Positions 16,847-26,096 are shown, counted from the stretch's first letter. The stretch: DNA of 64,000 nucleotides from an uncultured Prevotellamassilia sp. (GCA_934255485.1 CAKQOG010000004.1:31983-95982); one strand, 5' to 3'. Program-made: numbers and translations. The notes: generated from the sequence alone by a model not told the origin.

Positions 16847-17323
16847 ATGCAAAACTATGCACCGATGCACATGCTCTTTGGCAATTTTGTTTTAATACGA
16901 ACCAACCTTTTAAAACTCTCTCATTCTGTGTTATCATCCAATCGAAATATCGACACTATTTGCCAACTCATTGAGGAGTTGAAGCGTTATGTTGAACTCA
17001 AGACTGATGGTTTGCAAATCGACATTGTGAGCAAACTATCTAAACTTTTGTCTGCCCTTATCATCGGAGCAATTATCTTTATGATTGTGGGATTGGCCTT
17101 GATATTTGTCTCTATGATGATAGCAGCAGCACTTACCTCCCTTATCGGAAATGCCACAATAGCTTATGCCCTCATTGTGTGTGCCTATGTCCTCATAGCA
17201 TGGATAATTTACTGCAACCGAACGAAATGGATTGAAAGCCCTATAACTAATTTCTTAGCACATTTGTTTATTGAAAATCAAATGGAAAACGAGCAATACA
17301 AGGATAGTGAGAGCAAGAAATAG
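16847..17323 (+). CDS. Phage_holin_3_6 / YqjE-like membrane protein
   Basis: A 158-residue protein with an amphipathic N-terminal helix (IDTICQLIEELKRYVELKTD) and two membrane segments (about 72-97 and 104-126) with a Gly/Ala-rich turn. This is the pattern of the putative-holin superfamily III (YqjE), a housekeeping envelope protein rather than a phage lysis gene. The start is uncertain: ATG codons at 16847, 16865 and 16871, and a GTG at 16928 that would give the N-terminus most like relatives. It is 39 nt after ytxH and co-transcribed. Confidence 0.72.
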   Translation: MQNYAPMHMLFGNFVLIRTNLLKLSHSVLSSNRNIDTICQLIEELKRYVELKTDGLQIDIVSKLSKLLSALIIGAIIFMIVGLALIFVSMMIAAALTSLIGNATIAYALIVCAYVLIAWIIYCNRTKWIESPITNFLAHLFIENQMENEQYKDSESKK

Positions 17324-17362
17324 GGATTTACTCCCCCCTTTTACTTAAAGGCATAACCAACC

Positions 17363-17390
17363 ACAAAGGGCATAAAGCCCTTGTTTGCTT
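17363..17390 (+). terminator. Possible weak terminator
   Basis: acaaagggc / gcccttgt with a short loop and one bulge, followed by a T-rich run. It would lie 40 nt after the holin-like gene and before the third gene of the set, giving partial read-through. Confidence 0.35.
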
Positions 17391-17539
17391 TTGCTTTTAA
17401 GTAAGTAGACAAATTTTATTTAGAAAGGCACGGGCTGCAAAGTTTTTGGGGCTTTCTGTACGTACTTAAATACTTATTTTTTTTCTGATTTAAATTTGTT
17501 CACTTACTTATCATCCCAACTTTATATTTATCACAGACA

Positions 17540-17815
17540 ATGAACAACGCATACTATACACAGGAAAGCCTACAGGCCAAACGCAAAAACATTGACAAGG
17601 AACTTAGGCTGAGCAAGGGCATCATCAACCATCATTGGCAAAAGCTAACTACCCCCACTAAGACCGACAATCAAATGCAACAATGGGTGAACCAGGCTGA
17701 AAAGGCATTTGCGGTATACGATGGATTTATGATGATGTATAAACTTATGCACAGATTTGGCACTATTGCAAGCCTTTTTAAACGGAAAGGTAATAAGAAA
17801 AAACAAAAGCAATAA
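17540..17815 (+). CDS. Small basic hypothetical protein
   Basis: 91 residues, no named family. It is highly basic at the C-terminus (LFKRKGNKKKQKQ), with a helical N-terminal half and a weakly hydrophobic helix (FAVYDGFMMMYKLMHRFG). No signal peptide. It follows YtxH and the holin-like gene and resembles the third small gene found in such Bacteroidota sets, so it may be a membrane-peripheral partner. The 216-nt gap before it has an AT-rich stretch that could hold its own promoter, but I see no TAnnTTTG. Confidence 0.6.
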   Translation: MNNAYYTQESLQAKRKNIDKELRLSKGIINHHWQKLTTPTKTDNQMQQWVNQAEKAFAVYDGFMMMYKLMHRFGTIASLFKRKGNKKKQKQ

Positions 17816-17846
17816 GCATCTGCTTTTTATCATAAGTTGAAAAACC

Positions 17847-18216
17847 AAACGCTCATAATTCAAGAAAAAATCACCAACTATTGTTTTGGTCGATTTTTCG
17901 CGAATTATGAGCGTTTGCTCGTATATTGTTGATTATCAATTAGTTATACACTATATCAACTATATTTTATATCCTTTTATACCCTACTAACGTGTTATAA
18001 AGTAACAAGGATACGTATCCTTATGACCTAAGAATACGTATCCTTGCATGCTAAAGATTCGTATTCTTGTGTGCTAAGGATACGTATCCTTGTATGTTTA
18101 CAAGCGCATTACAGCAACAGCTGTAAACAGTTTACTTACATAAAAGCAGTTTTTTGGTTAAAATAATTAACATTTCATTTCTATTTCAGACTTGCTGAAT
18201 GTAAATAAATGTTCAC
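17847..18216 (+). repeat. Directional 370-nt intergenic element, copy 1
   Basis: Fills the 450-nt gap between two convergent genes. In order: a 25-bp inverted repeat (17847-17872 / 17892-17916, 19-nt loop, starting aaacgctcat); the motif gattatca at 17931; a five-unit 23-nt array (17984-18091); the block starting gttaaaat at 18157; ctatttca at 18181; and aatgtaaataaatgttcac at 18198-18216. The same motifs occur at the same distances from the array in copy 3 (55784-56152). There is no open frame of note. Function unknown. Confidence 0.8.
17984..18091 (+). repeat. Five-unit palindrome array, exact 23-nt register (copy 1)
   Basis: Units start at 17984, 18007, 18030, 18053 and 18076. The second and fifth are the perfect 16-nt palindrome AAGGATACGTATCCTT. 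The third is AAGAATACGTATCCTT and the fourth AAAGATTCGTATTCTT. The first is a diverged unit (ending aacgtgttata) that keeps the central ACGT in register. The 7-nt spacers (atgacct, gcatgct, gtgtgct) are only loosely alike. Confidence 0.92.
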
Positions 18217-18266
18217 ACTTTCGACGATTTTCTAATGCCTCGCTATGGCACATTATGCCGTGAAAT

Positions 18267-18968
18267 TTACTTGAGCAAAATCAAATTTTTAACGATGCTC
18301 CATCTGTAAATAAACTTTTGCCAAACCGAACTTTCGCTTTTCTTGGCTGTAGACGAAGCATTGTGATCGCCACGACGCAAGTAGCTACACTTTTGGGGAA
18401 TGAAAGTAACATTATAGTAGAATGCAGCTACATTGCCTATCCAAATATCGTGCATAGGAATGTCCTTAGGGAATGGAAGACTGCGGTCTTTTACTTTCTT
18501 TGTAAAGGCCATCGAACCGCCAAGATAGTTGTTTTTGCGGAACAAATTATAGTAGCGACCTTTGCGCATGTGGTTGCATGCATAAAACGAAGGATAGATC
18601 ACATTAAAGTCCATATCCGTAACCACGCAGTCGGTCACCACACAGGCGCATCCACTCTTAAGCTTTTTCATGCATATAGCCACCTTGTTGGGCATCCATT
18701 GGTCATCTTGGTCGGAAAGGAAAATATAATCGCCTTTTGCCTGCATCAGCACATGCTCAAAATTGGGTATGGGCGAACCTTTACATGGCCCCTTTACTAT
18801 GCGTATGCGATCATCGTTTAGGCTTTGTATCAACTCTACTGTTCTGTCGGTTGAGTTATCATCAGAGATAACTATTTCATCGTCATTGCCCAACTGTGGC
18901 AAAATACTTTTGAGTTGCGTTAAGATTACATCTTCGCCATTATATGTTGCTATACAAACAGATATCAT
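18267..18968 (-). CDS. Family 2 glycosyltransferase
   Basis: A 233-residue GT2 enzyme, GT-A fold. The N-terminal ISVCIATYNGEDVI, the nucleotide-binding DEIVISDDNSTDRT, and the DxD-like FLSDQDDQWMPNKV are all clear, followed by an acceptor region with HDIWIGN. It is the last gene of the polysaccharide operon, 5 nt after another GT2 gene. It would add one sugar to the lipid-linked repeat unit at the cytoplasmic face. The donor and linkage are unknown. Rhamnosyltransferase-like enzymes share this layout. Confidence 0.85.
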   Translation of the reverse strand: MISVCIATYNGEDVILTQLKSILPQLGNDDEIVISDDNSTDRTVELIQSLNDDRIRIVKGPCKGSPIPNFEHVLMQAKGDYIFLSDQDDQWMPNKVAICMKKLKSGCACVVTDCVVTDMDFNVIYPSFYACNHMRKGRYYNLFRKNNYLGGSMAFTKKVKDRSLPFPKDIPMHDIWIGNVAAFYYNVTFIPQKCSYLRRGDHNASSTAKKSESSVWQKFIYRWSIVKNLILLK

Positions 18969-18973
18969 AATGC

Positions 18974-19789
18974 TTATCCTCTTTTTATAAATTCTTTTAT
19001 GTACTTACCAATGAAATAAATGCTGCGGGTACGCACTGTTAGCGAAAGGGTGTGTTTCATTACCTCGCAGAAGTGTTTGCCTTGCAAAGCTGCGTTGTCT
19101 GTTTTAAAATGCACGGCACTTTTCAAGTACAACTCGAAACGTTTTTTTATCTTTTCTAAGTCGCTACAATCGTTTGAAAAATCTTGAATTGCCTTGGCAT
19201 CTAACAGCATAAACTTGGGCTGTAGCTTACGCAAACGCACCTGAAACTGGAAGTCGGAGAAATCGAGCGTTACCTTTTCGTCGTAACCTCCACACTGCTT
19301 AAACAGGTTTGTTGGCACGCAAGTTCCACTATTAACCACCGCATATTTGTGGAGCGAATACTCGCCACTTTGTAGTCCATCAATTGGTTTTAAGAAGAAC
19401 TTGTCTATGCGTACTGGCGAGAAAGGAAGCCCGTTTTTGGTAACAATCATGGGCGACGTGATGCCGTTGTAGTCGAGATTGTTTATATACGCCTGCCATG
19501 TGCCTGGCATAAAAAGTGTGTCTTGGTCGAGTAGCAACACTCTTTTGTAGCCTTGCTCGTAAGCTATTTGTGCACCGCGATTATAGGCTACCGACAAGCC
19601 ACTATTGCGCTCGTCGTGTACATAAGTTGCTCCCTCTGGCAACTGCGACAAGTCGGTATACCCCTCTTGTGGCGAGTTGTCGTAAACCAAGAAGTTGGTT
19701 AAATGATTAGGCTTTATCAGTGTTTTGTAAGACTCTGCCTCGAATAGGCTTATCTTATACAACACGATTATTACGTATATAGCGTTCAT
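18974..19789 (-). CDS. Family 2 glycosyltransferase (rhamnosyltransferase-like)
   Basis: A 271-residue GT2 protein starting AIYVIIVLYKISLFEAES, with the nucleotide-binding LVYDNSPQ and the metal-binding LLLDQDTLFMPG. The YVHDERNSGLSVAYNRGA segment is typical of rhamnosyltransferases. It is 5 nt from the next GT gene and 12 nt from the flippase gene, so it belongs to the same operon. The exact sugar is unknown. Confidence 0.83.
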   Translation of the reverse strand: MNAIYVIIVLYKISLFEAESYKTLIKPNHLTNFLVYDNSPQEGYTDLSQLPEGATYVHDERNSGLSVAYNRGAQIAYEQGYKRVLLLDQDTLFMPGTWQAYINNLDYNGITSPMIVTKNGLPFSPVRIDKFFLKPIDGLQSGEYSLHKYAVVNSGTCVPTNLFKQCGGYDEKVTLDFSDFQFQVRLRKLQPKFMLLDAKAIQDFSNDCSDLEKIKKRFELYLKSAVHFKTDNAALQGKHFCEVMKHTLSLTVRTRSIYFIGKYIKEFIKRG

Positions 19790-19801
19790 ACCTTTCTTAT
19801 T

Positions 19802-21157
19802 TTATTCGAGCCAAATGCCCTTGGCTGTTCCTTTAATTATTTTGTGATATTGCCAAGCATTTATCACTAATCCTGGCAGATTTACTGCACTCATCACTGC
19901 CAACAGATAAAGCACGTTGTCACTGCCCTTGCAAAAGAATATTGCCAAAGGTATGTAGCACACTGCTGCTATTACGGTGGTTATTAGCTGAAGTTTGAGT
20001 GTGCCAAAACCATTGAGAATATACGAGTAACGCATGCTCAACGTGAGAATCATTACATAAACTGCCACCATAATCGTCATCTCTAACGACACGATTGAAG
20101 CATCGCCTATCCATATCTGATAAACCCACTTTGAAGCTACTATCATAATGACAGCTACCAACATAATGCACATGATAATGCGGTCGAGCGAGCGTCCTGC
20201 TGCCTTTATCCAAGCAAAGTCTCTCTTGCTATAAGCATCGGTTGTAGCCGACCAATAGGGCACACAGATAATGAAAAATAGCAGTTGTACCACACTGAAA
20301 TAGCGATAGGCTATTTGGTAAGGTGTTACCATCTCGGGGGTGTAGTATCGAGATATGAGTATGTTGGTAGTCATAAACAATACAACGCCTGATATCTGTA
20401 ATACAAAGAATTTTATGCCCATCTTAAAGAGCGAAATAGCACTTTTAGTATCAACATACTTAAGCGATGGACGTAAGCGAGGATAGCGTTTGCAAAACGT
20501 TATGGGATAGCTTATGAGATAAACTAATAAGGGAGCCATGGTATTGGCTATGGCTATGTAAAAAAGTGAATGCGTGTTGCTAAGATACACAATCACCGTT
20601 CCGATAAGTGCTAATGTCTGTCCTAAGCATCCTAATAAATTGTTTACAGCCGGCATCTGAAGCCCCATGTAAAAGTTGCCTATAAACTTGAAGATAAACG
20701 TTGAGCACACAAATATGGCTGAGCACGACAATATTTTGTTAAGATTGCCCACTACGTGTGCATCTACATTAAAAAAAGCATAGGTATCGGCATTCCATAT
20801 CCATAAATTAATGATGATAGATACGGGAACTATAAAGGCTATCAACATAAAGAGCGTAGAGGATACAGACCGACGAGCACTCTCATAGTCGTCTTTTGCT
20901 ATGTATTCGGCCAACTTGTTGCGCAAGCCATTGCCCAAACCTACGTCTAAATTATCTATCCACACAAGCATTGAACTTATGGTGAGCCAAATGCCATTTT
21001 CGTAAACACCCAAGCAGTGCAACGTTAATGGAACCATCAATAGTTGCACAACAATAAGCCAACCTTTTATGAAGAAAGAGGCAAAGATGTTTTTCTTTAT
21101 CAACCCTGTACGTTTGTTGTTGCTCTTAAACAAACTCTCTATTTTTGTTTTTATCAT
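19802..21157 (-). CDS. Wzx-type polysaccharide flippase
   Basis: A 451-residue MOP-superfamily membrane protein with about 12 membrane segments and the family N-terminal region SFFIKGWLIVVQLLMVPLTL. An early loop ENGIWLTISSMLVWIDNLDVGLGNGLRN is the usual Wzx/MATE-like feature. It would move the undecaprenyl-linked repeat unit to the periplasm for polymerisation by the next-door Wzy. Neighbours are a polymerase and two GT2 genes. Substrate not inferable. Confidence 0.83.
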   Translation of the reverse strand: MIKTKIESLFKSNNKRTGLIKKNIFASFFIKGWLIVVQLLMVPLTLHCLGVYENGIWLTISSMLVWIDNLDVGLGNGLRNKLAEYIAKDDYESARRSVSSTLFMLIAFIVPVSIIINLWIWNADTYAFFNVDAHVVGNLNKILSCSAIFVCSTFIFKFIGNFYMGLQMPAVNNLLGCLGQTLALIGTVIVYLSNTHSLFYIAIANTMAPLLVYLISYPITFCKRYPRLRPSLKYVDTKSAISLFKMGIKFFVLQISGVVLFMTTNILISRYYTPEMVTPYQIAYRYFSVVQLLFFIICVPYWSATTDAYSKRDFAWIKAAGRSLDRIIMCIMLVAVIMIVASKWVYQIWIGDASIVSLEMTIMVAVYVMILTLSMRYSYILNGFGTLKLQLITTVIAAVCYIPLAIFFCKGSDNVLYLLAVMSAVNLPGLVINAWQYHKIIKGTAKGIWLE

Positions 21158-21169
21158 CTGGCCTATACG

Positions 21170-22396
21170 CTAATCATTTACAATCTTATAGTTGCATAAT
21201 GCTTTTGTTTCGTCTCTATTCAGAACTATACTAAGATAACTATATATCATCATCATTACACACATACCTGAGGAGTTGATAAGCATAGGATTGGTGCCTG
21301 CCACAACCAAATAGAATATATATGCTATGATTATACCCATTGAACTATCGTACTTAAAAAACTTTTTTATATACAAAACAGGGTAAAGCAGCAAATAAAA
21401 TATGCCAACACTATACACGCCACACATGCGAAGTATCTCTAAATAACTCCACTCTGTTTGGGGCACCATCTCTCTGAAACCTATAGAGTAGAACATTGAA
21501 CCTGGGCCTTGACCCAAAATGAAATACTCTGGATTGTAGTGTAACAAACGGCCATACGAATAGAGGTGGGCATACTTTACAATGTTGGATGTTTCGTTTT
21601 TTTCGCCCGCTAACTTTATGATTAATACTGCCAAGGCTACACCCAAAACAACGAGAGTTGGATATATAAACATCCTTACATAATGCGACTTGCGATATAC
21701 TATATAGAGCGAAAGTCCTACAAGGCAAAATGGCAACAACATGGTTGAACGCGACCCACTTGTTATAAACAAGAAGATGATAAACAACATGCAAAAGAAG
21801 TTGAAAATCTTATGCTTCCCTTTTGAAAAGAATGAGTAGCTACTTGCTAAAAGGGGCAATGCTGTGCATATAGTAGAGTTGTAATTGATACCCAACACTT
21901 TTATACCTAAGAAATAACGCTCTGACAATAAGAATGCGCCCTCATGACCATTGTCTTGAAAGTTCCATATAGCAGCTTTAAGCAAATCGTCTGATGCTGC
22001 TGCTATAAAAAGAATTGTACCGCATATACCAAATATCAACGCCGCAAGTTTACTCAGTTTTATGACATCGTAATAGGGTATCCATAATAGCAACACAAGC
22101 ATTGAAAAGCCCTTAAATGTGCCAACAAGAAATTCATCGTTTATAACCACTCCGAGTATCTGCGAAGAAATATAACCACACATCAATGCAACAAAAGGCA
22201 TTAATATGCAAGTGAGATAACGGAAATCTGGCTTAAACATCACAATGTTATAACCCAAAAGCAACACAAATGCAACATTCTTCAGATGAAGGATGCTGTT
22301 TGAAGGGTCTATCATTGACACAAGTATCAATATGAAGAAAAGGGCATTACCACCCCACTTTACCCATTTGTTTGCGTTGTTCTGACCAAATAACAT
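21170..22396 (-). CDS. O-antigen/capsule polymerase, Wzy-like
   Basis: A 408-residue protein with about 11 membrane segments and a larger periplasmic loop near 270-330 (YGRLLHYNPEYFILGQGPGS), fitting the Wzy/WaaL ligase fold. Wzy proteins diverge too much for substrate prediction; the call rests on topology, the GxGPGS loop, and its place between the chain-length regulator and the flippase. The next gene starts 12 nt away. Confidence 0.75.
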   Translation of the reverse strand: MLFGQNNANKWVKWGGNALFFILILVSMIDPSNSILHLKNVAFVLLLGYNIVMFKPDFRYLTCILMPFVALMCGYISSQILGVVINDEFLVGTFKGFSMLVLLLWIPYYDVIKLSKLAALIFGICGTILFIAAASDDLLKAAIWNFQDNGHEGAFLLSERYFLGIKVLGINYNSTICTALPLLASSYSFFSKGKHKIFNFFCMLFIIFLFITSGSRSTMLLPFCLVGLSLYIVYRKSHYVRMFIYPTLVVLGVALAVLIIKLAGEKNETSNIVKYAHLYSYGRLLHYNPEYFILGQGPGSMFYSIGFREMVPQTEWSYLEILRMCGVYSVGIFYLLLYPVLYIKKFFKYDSSMGIIIAYIFYLVVAGTNPMLINSSGMCVMMMIYSYLSIVLNRDETKALCNYKIVND

Positions 22397-22410
22397 TTAT
22401 CGTTTTATTA

Positions 22411-23460
22411 TCACCCATTATTGGAAGAGACCTCACCACTTTTTTTCTTTAACTGCTCACGTATGATGGCATAGCATGCCGTACCTGCCACAAAAACAAA
22501 AAGATAGGCTAAAACTATCAATTTCTTTTTTGGAGAACTTGCATAAGGAGCTACAGTTGCACGCTCTAACACCGTAAAAGCTGGGGTACGTTCTTGCACC
22601 TTAGCCTCTGCCATGGTTACTTGCTGACAAGCCTGCGAGTAGGTGTTATAGGCCAACTGCAAGTCGTTTTCTAAAGCATCCGACTCCAATTGATATGATT
22701 TTAAAGTCAAATCCATGTGGCTATCACTATACACCGCATACTTCCTTTGAGCTTTCATATACTTGTCGTAAGCCTCTTTTTTTAAACGTTGATAGTAAAG
22801 CAAATCTACACGCGATTTGCTTGTTCGATAATCTGTAATAAACGATTGCAATTGCTTTGTTACAGTTTCTACAAGTTGCTTTGACACGTAGGGATCTTGC
22901 GAATATACTTTGATATTGATTACGCCTTCCGACTTATCGAGCGTACATATAACCTGTCCTTTTAATGCTTCGACCAAAGCATCTTGTGGCTTTGTAAGCT
23001 CTTCGGGGTTGATTGCTTTCGCACTTAGGTTCTCTGGCTTCTTCTTTGAAAGCAAGCCTACAAGACCTTTAGCAACATTGGACCACCATGGCGATTTGGT
23101 GTAATGTTGCAGGTAATCTAAATAGGTAATGTCTTTTTTTAAACCTTTTGGGCGTACCTTGGTTTTTAACAAGTTTACCAAGAAATCGTTTGTTACAACC
23201 ACACTCGGATAGAGTTCTGGTACAATTGCATCATTTGAACCAGACAAATTTACTCCCGCCAACGATGCCAATGATCCCATGTTACCAAACTGACTTTCAT
23301 CCTTTGACTCTGAAGCCAAACTTGATGAAGACTCATAAGTTGGTGGCATACTAAACGAAACCATAATGCCCAAGGCTAAGGCGATGACTACATTTATAAT
23401 TAGGAGTTTTTTATACTTCCCAATCGTTTTTATTATAGATCCAAATGATATATTAGCCAT
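22411..23460 (-). CDS. Wzz-type chain-length determinant protein
   Basis: A 349-residue protein from the ATG at 23460 (the frame is open 17 codons further). Membrane segments near the two ends (about 21-41, then about 310-330) flank a periplasmic coiled-coil domain, and a VAPYASSPKKKLIVLAY Pro-rich motif precedes the second membrane helix, as in Wzz/PCP proteins. It sets polymer length with Wzy. There is no fused tyrosine kinase domain and no separate one nearby. It lies 53 nt after the SLBB exporter gene. Confidence 0.85.
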   Translation of the reverse strand: MANISFGSIIKTIGKYKKLLIINVVIALALGIMVSFSMPPTYESSSSLASESKDESQFGNMGSLASLAGVNLSGSNDAIVPELYPSVVVTNDFLVNLLKTKVRPKGLKKDITYLDYLQHYTKSPWWSNVAKGLVGLLSKKKPENLSAKAINPEELTKPQDALVEALKGQVICTLDKSEGVINIKVYSQDPYVSKQLVETVTKQLQSFITDYRTSKSRVDLLYYQRLKKEAYDKYMKAQRKYAVYSDSHMDLTLKSYQLESDALENDLQLAYNTYSQACQQVTMAEAKVQERTPAFTVLERATVAPYASSPKKKLIVLAYLFVFVAGTACYAIIREQLKKKSGEVSSNNG

Positions 23461-23513
23461 TGTATTGTTCCTATGTAAAAATATGTATATACTACTTGTT
23501 CTTGTAATCAATT

Positions 23514-26003
23514 TTACTTCAATAAAGCAGCAATCACACTACCCATTGACGCTGTAATTGAGCCTAATGACATAATCTCGCCAAACGACATTCTACGTCT
23601 ACTCAACTTGGCAGGTACTATGATAGAACACCCTGGTGTAATGTCTTTTACCGAACGTACACGATTAACCGTACCATTCATATTCACTGCAAATACGCGT
23701 TTTGTTTTGGCTCTCAAGCCATAACCACCAGCTTGATTGATGTAATATGAGAGTTTCTCACCTTCTTTGTAAGAAACGGTATTAGGCAACATCACTTGTC
23801 CACTAATTGAAACGGTGTTGTTATATTGTGGGATAATGAGTTTGTCACCATCGCGCAACACAATATCCCATTGGTCGGAACCCGGATGTTCGAGTGCCTG
23901 TTTCAAATTGATACCTACATTTTGTGTATCGCCCAAGTCAAGTTTGCGCACGTCTATTGAATCACCACTAAATGCAAACTTTAGCATGGATTGTTGCTTG
24001 ATTTTCTCCTCTGGAGTGAGTGTGCGCTCCAAATGTGCACCAAGAGCATAAGCCTCTTTGGTAAGTCCACCAGCTTTCTTTACTAAATCGCTTAAACGCA
24101 TTCCTTTATTATTGAGCACATAAGTACCAGAGAAGCTTATTTCACCCTCAATCTTCACGTGTTGTTGCTCTACATATCCTGGCGAACGACGAACATAAAC
24201 CTCGTCAAATGGTTGTAGGATAAAGCCTGGTGTACCATCTACTACAAACCCTTCTTTGAGAGAAAAAGAGAACGATTGAGCTATTTGCGACTGCTCTGTA
24301 TGCGACTTGTTATCGCGCATACGTCGTGACACATCTACCTTTACCAACGAGGCTGCATCCTTTAAGCCACCAGCCTGAAGAATAAGCGTCTCTAATGAGG
24401 TATTTTCAGCATAATTGTATACACCTGGATAGTTTACCTCGCCTTGAATGGTAAGGGTTCTTTCTTCTTGCATCACTTTCTTTGAAGGTATGTAGAATAC
24501 ATCTTCATTTTTCAATGCTACATCGGCTATCGTATGATCGAGCAATCCTTTTACATCTACATCTACAACCTCAAGTGTTCTATCAGCTTTCATACGATGT
24601 ATGAAGCCTCTATTTAGGAAAGCATCTTCGCTCACTCCACCCGCAGCTTCGATGAGTTGGCGTATGGTGGTGATGTTACCATCCATCTGATACTTGCCCG
24701 GACGCATTACTGCACCTTTTATCTCTACCATATTGCGATAACGCTGCAAAGTGCTATCAACACTTACAGAGTCGCCATCTGCTAACTGGAATGAGTTGCG
24801 CTCAAAGTCATCAATCGAGTATACCGAAAGTTCGCCTCCTGACTTACGCATTAAGCGAACGTTGCCTTGATAGGCATCGCCTGTAAACCCACCTGCATAT
24901 TTGATAAGTGTGCCTACACTTTCTTTCGACTTCATTTCATAATACATTGGGCGCTTTACCTTACCTGTAACATTTACCAAGCATTCATAAGGACCAACAA
25001 TGATTACATCACCCGACGTAAGACGTACATTACCCTTCATGTTACCATTCAAAATATAGTCGTAAATATCACATGTAGAGATTTGTCTGCCCTTACGATA
25101 AACTTTTATGTTACGCAATGTACCTATTTCATTTGTACCACCTGCCATGTAAAGAGCATTGAACACTGTAGAGAAAGCAGAGAGTGTATAAGTACCAGGC
25201 ACTTTTACCTCACCCATCACGTCTACAGTGATGGTTTTAGTTTGTCCTACAGTCAAGCGTATGTTCGACCCGCTAAAACGTCGCCCCAAGGTAGAGCGCA
25301 AACGTTGGTTAGCTTGCGCAACAGTTAGTCCGTCTACATTGACAGGACCATAATTATCTATATTAATTGTACCATCTGGCGAAACAGTGCTTTCGTATCT
25401 TTGCTGCGAAGCTCCCCACACATCTACGTATACAGCATCACCTGCTCCAAGGCGATAATCCTGCGGAGTGGCAATATTCATATTAGGTTCAAAACTAAGT
25501 TTGCGATTGTTGAATATATTTCTACCAAACACCTTCTTTTGGCTTTTATTATCATCTTTATCAGTATCAAGAGTGTCTGGTAAAATTTCGTCTATTTGGT
25601 CTAAATATTCATTTTGACGATCATGATCATAACGTTGCTTTTGAGAAGAAGTCATCTTGCTTTCGTCGGACATATTGGACGTTGTGCGTTGGTTTTCACC
25701 ATTATTTTTGCGCAAACGCGTAGCAGAAGATTCAGCATCTTTTGCACCCGTAATATTCCTTGCACCCATTACACTACCCTTCTTTTGCTTCTCATACGTA
25801 TCGCGTATACGACGGATTTGGTCGATCTTTACACCGCGTTGTATAAGTTTTGTTACAATTTCAGAGCGAGAAGTACCACGTTCGTTTTCTCGTATTATAA
25901 ATTGCATTACTTGACTATCTGTCATACCCGATGACTGGGCCATAGTTTGAAATGCAAAGCTGAACAATAAGACTAAAACAAGAAATATTCTCTTTAATAT
26001 CAT
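23514..26003 (-). CDS. SLBB-domain polysaccharide export protein, Wza-like
   Basis: An 829-residue exporter with signal peptide (MILKRIFLVLVLLFSFAFQTMAQ). After a Ser/Gln/Lys-rich stretch comes the Poly_export domain (YRLGAGDAVYVDVWGA near 185), then at least six SLBB repeats, recognisable by repeated TVDVMGEVKVPGTY, VEIKGAVMRPGKYQ, LTIQGEVNYPGVYN, VKIEGEISFSGTYV and VSISGQVMLPNTVS. The end has a short hydrophobic stretch. It forms the outer-membrane or periplasm-spanning channel for the polymer made by the downstream genes. It is the first gene of the operon, about 90 nt after a promoter at 26097. Confidence 0.9.
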   Translation of the reverse strand: MILKRIFLVLVLLFSFAFQTMAQSSGMTDSQVMQFIIRENERGTSRSEIVTKLIQRGVKIDQIRRIRDTYEKQKKGSVMGARNITGAKDAESSATRLRKNNGENQRTTSNMSDESKMTSSQKQRYDHDRQNEYLDQIDEILPDTLDTDKDDNKSQKKVFGRNIFNNRKLSFEPNMNIATPQDYRLGAGDAVYVDVWGASQQRYESTVSPDGTINIDNYGPVNVDGLTVAQANQRLRSTLGRRFSGSNIRLTVGQTKTITVDVMGEVKVPGTYTLSAFSTVFNALYMAGGTNEIGTLRNIKVYRKGRQISTCDIYDYILNGNMKGNVRLTSGDVIIVGPYECLVNVTGKVKRPMYYEMKSKESVGTLIKYAGGFTGDAYQGNVRLMRKSGGELSVYSIDDFERNSFQLADGDSVSVDSTLQRYRNMVEIKGAVMRPGKYQMDGNITTIRQLIEAAGGVSEDAFLNRGFIHRMKADRTLEVVDVDVKGLLDHTIADVALKNEDVFYIPSKKVMQEERTLTIQGEVNYPGVYNYAENTSLETLILQAGGLKDAASLVKVDVSRRMRDNKSHTEQSQIAQSFSFSLKEGFVVDGTPGFILQPFDEVYVRRSPGYVEQQHVKIEGEISFSGTYVLNNKGMRLSDLVKKAGGLTKEAYALGAHLERTLTPEEKIKQQSMLKFAFSGDSIDVRKLDLGDTQNVGINLKQALEHPGSDQWDIVLRDGDKLIIPQYNNTVSISGQVMLPNTVSYKEGEKLSYYINQAGGYGLRAKTKRVFAVNMNGTVNRVRSVKDITPGCSIIVPAKLSRRRMSFGEIMSLGSITASMGSVIAALLK

Positions 26004-26096
26004 GTCGTTTATATGTTTCTTATCGATGATTTGAAGTTATTGTTATTTGCACAAGTACAATGCTTACTTCATGTAAAATACAATGCAAGGCAAATG

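Noticed and set aside
16847..17323. Prophage remnant (holin)
   Set aside because: The protein is of the YqjE-like putative-holin superfamily next to YtxH, a housekeeping pairing; no other phage gene is near.
18007..18091. CRISPR array
   Set aside because: Repeats of 16 nt with 7-nt spacers are far too short, the repeat is a perfect palindrome, and no cas gene is in the window.
25793..25810. Fourth palindromic site (catacgtatcg)
   Set aside because: It shares only the tacgta core, lies inside a coding region and has no neighbours in the 23-nt register.
25614..25934. Plus-strand gene opposite the Wza-like gene
   Set aside because: It is a shadow of the SLBB protein frame with no signal or homology that I can see.
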